17,363 bases of DNA. It comes from an uncultured Saprospiraceae bacterium (GTDB lineage: Bacteria > Bacteroidota > Bacteroidia > Chitinophagales > Saprospiraceae). Made by a program: the position numbers and the translations under genes. The notes under the pieces were generated by a model that was not told the origin of the DNA, made no database searches, and worked only from the letters and a program-made list of their open reading frames with translations. How positions within the stretch are numbered: the first letter of the stretch is position 1; each line of letters begins with the position of its first letter. Shown piece by piece: positions 13,961 through 17,363 of this stretch. The stretch spans positions 1-17,363 of the forward strand of contig CALCMV010000423.1 in NCBI GenBank assembly GCA_937967535.1, given 5' to 3'.

Positions 13961-14267
13961 GAGCATGTTTAAAGGCTAGCTATTTAACTTTGCCTAAAGC
14001 GAATACTCGTCAGACGAATCCCTTTATTCAATGCGAATATTTTATGAGACAAATCAATACGTTTCACAAAAACCTTCGTCAGACGAGTACTATCCCGCGA
14101 GCAAACTTAAACGGATAGCCTGTTTAAATTTTTTCAAACTGATAACCAACATTTTATGAACTTGGCTTCATATCGAATCAGTCACTTATCCCGATAAATT
14201 CCTTCTCCGATATTTCGCCAAAACCATAAACTGTTGATTATCAGTTTGAAAAAATTTAAACATGCTC
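13961..14267 (-). mobile_element. 152-bp MITE-like element, copy 2, interrupted by a nested insertion
   Basis: The outer ends are GAGCATGTTTAAA on both sides. Removing 13974-14120 and one copy of the 8-base repeat TGTTTAAA leaves 152 bases, the same length as copy 1. The rejoined left end then matches the right end at 34 of 35 positions. The interior matches copy 1 closely in reverse orientation, for example over the GGCGAAATATCGGAGAAGGA region. It lies in the gap between the anti-sigma gene and the Spy-like gene. Confidence 0.9.
13974..14120. mobile_element. 147-bp MITE-like element nested inside the 152-bp element
   Basis: The ends are GGCTAGC-TATTTAACTTTGC and, inward from 14120, GGCTATCCGTTTAAGTTTGC. 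Perfect 8-base duplications TGTTTAAA lie at 13966-13973 and 14121-14128. Inner arms TACTCGTCAGACGA (14004-14017) and its near complement around 14075-14090 complete a long stem. It has no coding capacity. GGCT ends with an AT-rich 8-base target are compatible with ISL3- or IS1595-type transposases; that is inference. Confidence 0.85.
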
Positions 14268-14300
14268 TAATCTCTCGTCTCTTTTCTCTCGTCTACGTAT

Positions 14301-14768
14301 CTACAATAATAATTCGTTTATATCTTCATCCAACAACTCCTCCTCAATATAATCGCCCCACTCATCAGTATCCAAATTCAAACCATCTGTGAAATCCAAT
14401 TGAAAATCATCTCCCAAAAATAAATCCAAATCCAAATCATCTGCATTTTCATCCAGATACATTGCCAATGTTTCTGTATTAATGCTCTCTAAGTCAGCAA
14501 TTTGTGTATTGTTTGAATTTGGCAATAAAAACACAGCCGCCACCAACAAAAGTACTAGCGAAGCCGCCACAGCCAAAGTTCGCAGACTAACCAATCGGGC
14601 AAAAAAGCCGACTTTTTGTGGGGTTTCATTGACCTGCCGCAACACTTTATTTTGTAATGATTCGAAATATAAATGCGGGACTTTATAGCCTTCTTCCTGC
14701 TGCCGAAGTTCGGAAAGGAGTGGTGATAGTTCCTTCAATTCATCTTGTATGTTGTAATCTTCTTTCAC
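14301..14768 (-). CDS. Putative anti-sigma factor (single-pass membrane protein with acidic tail)
   Basis: 155 residues, called by position and topology, not by a recognised domain. A charged cytosolic N-terminus (residues 1-60; PHLYFESLQNKVLRQV is the kind of helix seen in sigma-binding anti-sigma domains) precedes one membrane segment (about 62-83, LRTLAVAASLVLLLVAAVFLL). A very acidic external tail follows (DENADDLDLDLFLGDDF, ending DEDINELLL). It lies 34 bases after the stop of the ECF sigma gene, where Bacteroidota usually encode the cognate anti-sigma factor. The acidic periplasmic tail could bind cations or contact the downstream Spy-like protein, but this is speculative. The N-terminus lacks the His/Cys zinc motif of ZAS-type anti-sigmas. 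Confidence 0.85.
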   Translation of the reverse strand: MKEDYNIQDELKELSPLLSELRQQEEGYKVPHLYFESLQNKVLRQVNETPQKVGFFARLVSLRTLAVAASLVLLLVAAVFLLPNSNNTQIADLESINTETLAMYLDENADDLDLDLFLGDDFQLDFTDGLNLDTDEWGDYIEEELLDEDINELLL

Positions 14769-14802
14769 TGTATAATATTTGACTTCAAAACTATCTGTAG
14801 GT

Positions 14803-15336
14803 TTAATTTTGTTTTAAAAAATCCTCAATTTTCTTTACTGCATGATGATAAGATGCCTTCAATCCGCCCACAGATGTTCCTACAATTTCGGAAATATCCT
14901 TGTAACTCATCTCATCGAAATAACGCATATTGAACACTTGTTGCTGTTTGGGTGGCAAAGTGTCAATCGCTGATTTTAGCTTTCGTTGTGCTTCATTGCC
15001 ATCAAACCAAGTATCAGCTTCGAGTTGATAAGTCGTTGATTCATCGTCGATTGAAGTAGATTGTCGGCGTTTTTTTTGCCTTAAAAACGTAATCGCTTCA
15101 TTGGTCGCAATACGATACAACCATGTATATAATTCGGATTTGCCTTCAAACTTTCGGATGTTGCGATAGATTTTCACAAAGGTATTTTGCAATACATCGT
15201 CTGCATCAGCGTGTTCGATTTTCATGCGCCTGATGTGTAGGTACAATCGTTCCTGATACTTCGCCATCAATGCCCGAAACGCTTGCTCCTGCGTGTGTGT
15301 ATCGTGCATTCCCGCGAGTATCTGCTCGTCATTCAT
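14803..15336 (-). CDS. RNA polymerase ECF-type sigma-70 factor
   Basis: 177 residues with sigma region 2 (ALMAKYQERLYLHIRR, HADADDVLQNTFVKIYRNI, SELYTWLYRIATNEAITFLRQKKR) and region 4 (LPPKQQQVFNMRYFDEMSYKDISEIVGTSVGGLKASYHHAVKKIEDFL), with no region 3. It directs RNA polymerase to a stress or envelope regulon. The ATG at 15336 (MNDEQILAGMHD) was chosen. The frame stays open to a TTG at 15384, but that extension (alternating K and L) is only translated TTTAAG repeat and palindrome. It heads an operon with the putative anti-sigma gene and, before the transposon insertion, probably the Spy-like gene. Confidence 0.95.
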   Translation of the reverse strand: MNDEQILAGMHDTHTQEQAFRALMAKYQERLYLHIRRMKIEHADADDVLQNTFVKIYRNIRKFEGKSELYTWLYRIATNEAITFLRQKKRRQSTSIDDESTTYQLEADTWFDGNEAQRKLKSAIDTLPPKQQQVFNMRYFDEMSYKDISEIVGTSVGGLKASYHHAVKKIEDFLKQN

Positions 15337-15340
15337 ATGA

Positions 15341-15380
15341 AGTTTAAGATTAAGTTTAAGTTTAAGTTTAAGTTTAATTT
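15341..15380. repeat. TTTAAG hexanucleotide repeat upstream of the ECF sigma gene
   Basis: About six copies of AAGTTT/TTTAAG with one variant (AAGATT) lie five bases upstream of the sigma-factor ATG on the minus strand. Copy-number change would alter leader length in steps of six bases. Confidence 0.85.
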
Positions 15381-15420
15381 CCAAGCGTAGAGAAAATTCA
15401 TGAATTTTCTCTACGCTTGG
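15381..15420. repeat. 40-bp perfect palindrome upstream of the ECF sigma gene
   Basis: CCAAGCGTAGAGAAAATTCA is followed directly by its exact reverse complement, centred at 15400/15401. It shares the CGTAGRGA...CATG...TCYCTA plan with the palindrome at 13448. It lies 44 bases upstream of the sigma-factor start. Confidence 0.95.
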
Positions 15421-15479
15421 TTCAATGTGAGACGTTTGTGTTTGTTGAAGGTTTAAACGAATAGAAAAGAAATTGCAAA

Positions 15480-16661
15480 TTATTGGCTTGTCATGGGTTT
15501 TACCTCAAACCAATCTATGCCAAATGCGCCTGATTTGAGATGAATCATCACATCATCCCCTTTATTGAAGGAATGAAAGATTGCTTTTGGTACATTTATC
15601 TCACGTTCATTTTCCTCTTTTTCCCATGCAGACAGTGTAACATCATAAGTGGTAATGATGCCGTAATCTGCATATTTTTCCAGAACTTTAGCTTGATATA
15701 CTTCGGGTTGAGATTGGTCGAGTTCGCTATTCAAACCTATCATCGCACCATAGTTAAATGCCATAACAATGAACGAAACAACAGTAATGACAAAGATATC
15801 CGCCTTCTTATTTTCAAAGGTAAATTCACGGTTTTTCCACAAAATAATACCCATAAAAACAGCCGTTAACACCAATAGTGGTATCCAAACGGGGCGATGA
15901 CTCAAGAGTGTAAAGTTCAACAAAGCTCTCATTGCCAAGGCACAACCCGTAAAAAGCATTGGCATCAAAACAGAAGGGTACGGACTTTCGGTTTTCTCAT
16001 TGAGTTTTATGATCTTATCGAAACGTTTGTAAACAATAATACAGGCAATAAAAACAGCCACACAAGCAAGTGCACAATATAGATACGGGTCTGCCCAAAA
16101 CCCTGTCCACAGCGCGGCAATCACTCCAAATCCGGCGAGTAGATTGGTCGTTTTTTTTACTTGTTGAATGGTAGCGATGCGTTCTTCTATGTTGCTGCCG
16201 AATTTGTCGCTGTCCAGTATCTCATTGCGTTCTTCTTGGGCGGTCAGTTCGTCCAAATTGGGATAGTTAGCTGATAGCCATTTTAAAAACTCTTGCTTTC
16301 GCTCAACAAAAACGTGAGCAGTTATCTTTTTTTGTTGTTTGGAATGTGGTTCAATGAAAATATAATATGAGACTTGTCTATAGCCTTTAATTTCATCAAA
16401 AGCCAATTCGCGTTTTGGAAAGCCCGTTTTATAGAGTTTATTTTCGCCAATAATCAATTTGCCTTTGATGCTATCATACAAGCCTGCCGCAATCATACTC
16501 ATCATTAGCATTGATAATGGAGCTAAAAACCACATGACGCTTGTATTCGCATTTTCATCCCAAAGCGGCAAAAATAACATCGAACCGAAAAGAAACAACA
16601 TCGGTATAGCCGTCAGATAAACAAATATCCGCCAACCCTTTGCCATTCTATATGTTTTCAT
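15480..16661 (-). CDS. Polytopic membrane protein, PH-like N-terminal region, function unknown
   Basis: 393 residues, family not recognised. Two N-terminal membrane segments (about 11-31 and 42-62) precede a soluble, beta-rich stretch starting KGKLIIGENKLYKTGFPKRELAF and continuing to about residue 130. The pattern of short strands with LxFDEIKGYRQV resembles bacterial PH-like domains. A charged helical linker leads to five more membrane segments (about 170-307) and a soluble C-terminus of about 80 residues (KVLEKYADYGIITTYDVTLSAW... FGIDWFEVKP). It may be a membrane-embedded sensor or transporter accessory protein, but nothing in the sequence decides this. The ATG at 16661 precedes a basic, aromatic start; a second ATG at 16646 is possible. 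It is separated from the sigma gene by 59 bases and the 40-bp palindrome. Confidence 0.82.
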   Translation of the reverse strand: MKTYRMAKGWRIFVYLTAIPMLFLFGSMLFLPLWDENANTSVMWFLAPLSMLMMSMIAAGLYDSIKGKLIIGENKLYKTGFPKRELAFDEIKGYRQVSYYIFIEPHSKQQKKITAHVFVERKQEFLKWLSANYPNLDELTAQEERNEILDSDKFGSNIEERIATIQQVKKTTNLLAGFGVIAALWTGFWADPYLYCALACVAVFIACIIVYKRFDKIIKLNEKTESPYPSVLMPMLFTGCALAMRALLNFTLLSHRPVWIPLLVLTAVFMGIILWKNREFTFENKKADIFVITVVSFIVMAFNYGAMIGLNSELDQSQPEVYQAKVLEKYADYGIITTYDVTLSAWEKEENEREINVPKAIFHSFNKGDDVMIHLKSGAFGIDWFEVKPMTSQ

Positions 16662-16679
16662 TGTACAAACAGTAAATTC

Positions 16680-16716
16680 TTAATGAATGAGTGAATGAAT
16701 TTTGAATGAATGAATC
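16680..16716. repeat. TTCACTCA-type simple repeat (copy 3 of 3)
   Basis: GAATGAGTGAATGAATTTTG (from 16683) followed by AATGAATGAATCATT on the plus strand; the same units as the tracts at 203 and 5572. It lies in the leader of the polytopic membrane gene. Confidence 0.7.
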
Positions 16717-16810
16717 ATTGACCGAATTAAGTGTTAGTCGGATTGCGATTGATTCATTTACGAACGCTGCAAAAATATCAAATTTTCGTCCTCGAATGAA
16801 GTCGTGTGTA

Positions 16811-16818
16811 TATATTTG
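16811..16818 (+). promoter_or_regulatory. Putative -7 promoter box for the DUF983 gene
   Basis: TATATTTG matches TAnnTTTG. It lies 37 bases before the chosen ATG and downstream of the GTG that would begin the longest ORF, which argues against that GTG start. The -33 region is poorly conserved (TTTTCG at 16783-16788). Confidence 0.5.
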
Positions 16819-16832
16819 TGCGGAATTTTTAT

Positions 16833-16838
16833 AAAGGA
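16833..16838 (+). promoter_or_regulatory. Shine-Dalgarno-like site deciding the DUF983 start
   Basis: AAAGGA lies nine bases before the ATG at 16848 and directly abuts the ATG at 16839. The spacing favours 16848. Strong Shine-Dalgarno sites are uncommon in Bacteroidota. Confidence 0.5.
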
Positions 16839-16847
16839 ATGAAAAAC

Positions 16848-17213
16848 ATGAGCAAAAAAGAACGTAGCAGACAAAGTGCCATTTGGGGCTTGAAATGTCC
16901 GGCATGCCGACAGGGTAATTTATTCAAACCCGTCAATAAATTCCTTGACCTCTTTGAGATGCACGATAATTGTCCGAATTGTGAGCAAAAATATGAAATA
17001 GAAATTGGCTTTTATTGGGGTGCGATGTATGTGGCATATGCCTTGAGTTCGGCAGTAGCTATGGGGAGTACCTTGTTATTTATGTTTGTATTCGATTTGA
17101 GTATGATGACTTCTTTTGTGCTGATGTTTTTGTTGGTGATGCTGTTATCGCCTTCTATTTTTAGATTGGCTCGTTCGATATGGTTGCATGCTTTTGTGAA
17201 TAAGAAGGAGTGA
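16848..17213 (+). CDS. DUF983 family zinc-ribbon membrane protein
   Basis: A 121-residue protein with an N-terminal zinc-ribbon-like pair, CPAC (Cys17, Cys20) in KCPACRQGNLF and CPNC (Cys42, Cys45). It is followed by EIEIGFYWGAMYVAYAL and two membrane helices (about 57-80 and 83-105). This order matches DUF983, a family of small inner-membrane proteins of unknown function common in Bacteroidota and Alphaproteobacteria. I chose the ATG at 16848 because of the AAAGGA site nine bases upstream; an in-frame ATG at 16839 is the alternative. The polytopic membrane gene is divergently oriented across a short intergenic region. Confidence 0.9.
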   Translation: MSKKERSRQSAIWGLKCPACRQGNLFKPVNKFLDLFEMHDNCPNCEQKYEIEIGFYWGAMYVAYALSSAVAMGSTLLFMFVFDLSMMTSFVLMFLLVMLLSPSIFRLARSIWLHAFVNKKE

Positions 17214-17266
17214 TGATTAGATAATTAGGGAAGTCGCAACAAATAATCTACCCAAACTGCTCGTTC

Positions 17267-17349
17267 TTTTTCGCTCACTCTGCGTTACAAAAATGGTCAT
17301 CCCGAATGCTTTCGGGACTCACATTTTTGTGCCTTGATTGAGCAAAAAA
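17267..17349. repeat. Three-tier hairpin downstream of the DUF983 gene
   Basis: Outer arms TTTTTCGCTCA (17267-17277) and TGAGCAAAAAA (17339-17349), middle arms ACAAAAATG (17287-17295) and CATTTTTGT (17322-17330), and an inner stem TCCCGAA/TTCGGGA (17300-17306 and 17311-17317) nest around one centre. The inner stem without a T-run is a poor terminator; the whole looks like a palindromic repeat unit. Confidence 0.8.
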
Positions 17350-17363
17350 TAACATCGCATTTT

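Larger units (their letters stand above)
13958..14270. repeat. TAA target duplications flanking the interrupted 152-bp element
   Basis: TAA at 13958-13960 and 14268-14270. In the orientation of the element (reverse) both read TTA, as at copy 1. Confidence 0.7.

Noticed and set aside
14271..14294. Direct repeat TCTCTCGTCT between the mobile element and the anti-sigma stop
   Set aside because: Two short pyrimidine-rich copies in low-complexity sequence, without boundaries or further copies nearby.
15337..15384. Upstream TTG start for the ECF sigma factor
   Set aside because: The extension is only repeated K/L codons from the TTTAAG tract and part of a palindrome; region 2 begins normally from the ATG at 15336.
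16806..16847. Upstream GTG start for the DUF983 protein
   Set aside because: It would place the start upstream of the TATATTTG box and add residues not typical of the family.

Overview
The window looks like a chromosomal segment of a Bacteroidota bacterium, probably from the Saprospiria/Chitinophagia side of the phylum. The evidence is a secreted protease with a type IX secretion (T9SS) C-terminal sorting domain, TAnnTTTG-type -7 promoter boxes, mostly weak Shine-Dalgarno signals, a lipoprotein-type cyclophilin, an AT-rich base composition, and many short palindromic intergenic repeats. This is inferred from sequence features; no 16S or marker gene is present for finer placement.

Layout. (1) 1-138: the 3' end of an IS5-type insertion sequence, with the transposase C-terminus and terminal repeat. 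(2) 248-3520 (-): a large secreted trypsin-like protease with duplicated and PKD modules and a T9SS sorting domain. (3) 3521-4137: AT-rich intergenic DNA ending in a 200-bp MITE-like element whose 9-bp target duplication overlaps the gatB stop codon. (4) 4138-7365 (-): gatB, preceded by a tightly spaced ATPase/TOPRIM gene pair that resembles known two-gene phage-defence systems. (5) 7471-8873: a lipoprotein peptidyl-prolyl isomerase and a convergent TrhA/hemolysin-III membrane protein, separated by an inverted repeat carrying both stop codons. (6) 9036-11160 (+): a MazG-like pyrophosphohydrolase and an overlapping GT-C-type membrane glycosyltransferase containing three palindromic repeats, two of them clearly translated in frame. 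(7) 11361-13427 (+): an orphan membrane-anchored protein with a strong terminator, then an amidohydrolase. (8) 13471-15336 (-): an ECF sigma factor, a putative anti-sigma factor and a Spy-like periplasmic protein, with a nested transposon splitting the last two. (9) 15480-17213: an orphan polytopic membrane protein and a divergent DUF983 zinc-ribbon membrane protein, ending in a three-tier hairpin.

The most striking content is non-coding. Three MITE-like families can be delimited to the base with target-site duplications: 200 bp with a 9-bp TSD; 152 bp in two copies with a TTA TSD; and 147 bp with an 8-bp TSD, nested inside one of the 152-bp copies. Removing the nested element plus one TSD copy restores a 152-bp element with 34/35 matching ends. 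The IS5-type end at the left edge has a terminus and TTA flank like those of the 152-bp family, so it is a candidate source of the transposase. Several genes end or begin inside repeats, and one gene has been extended by palindromes. The ATPase/TOPRIM pair is the best candidate for a functional accessory system.
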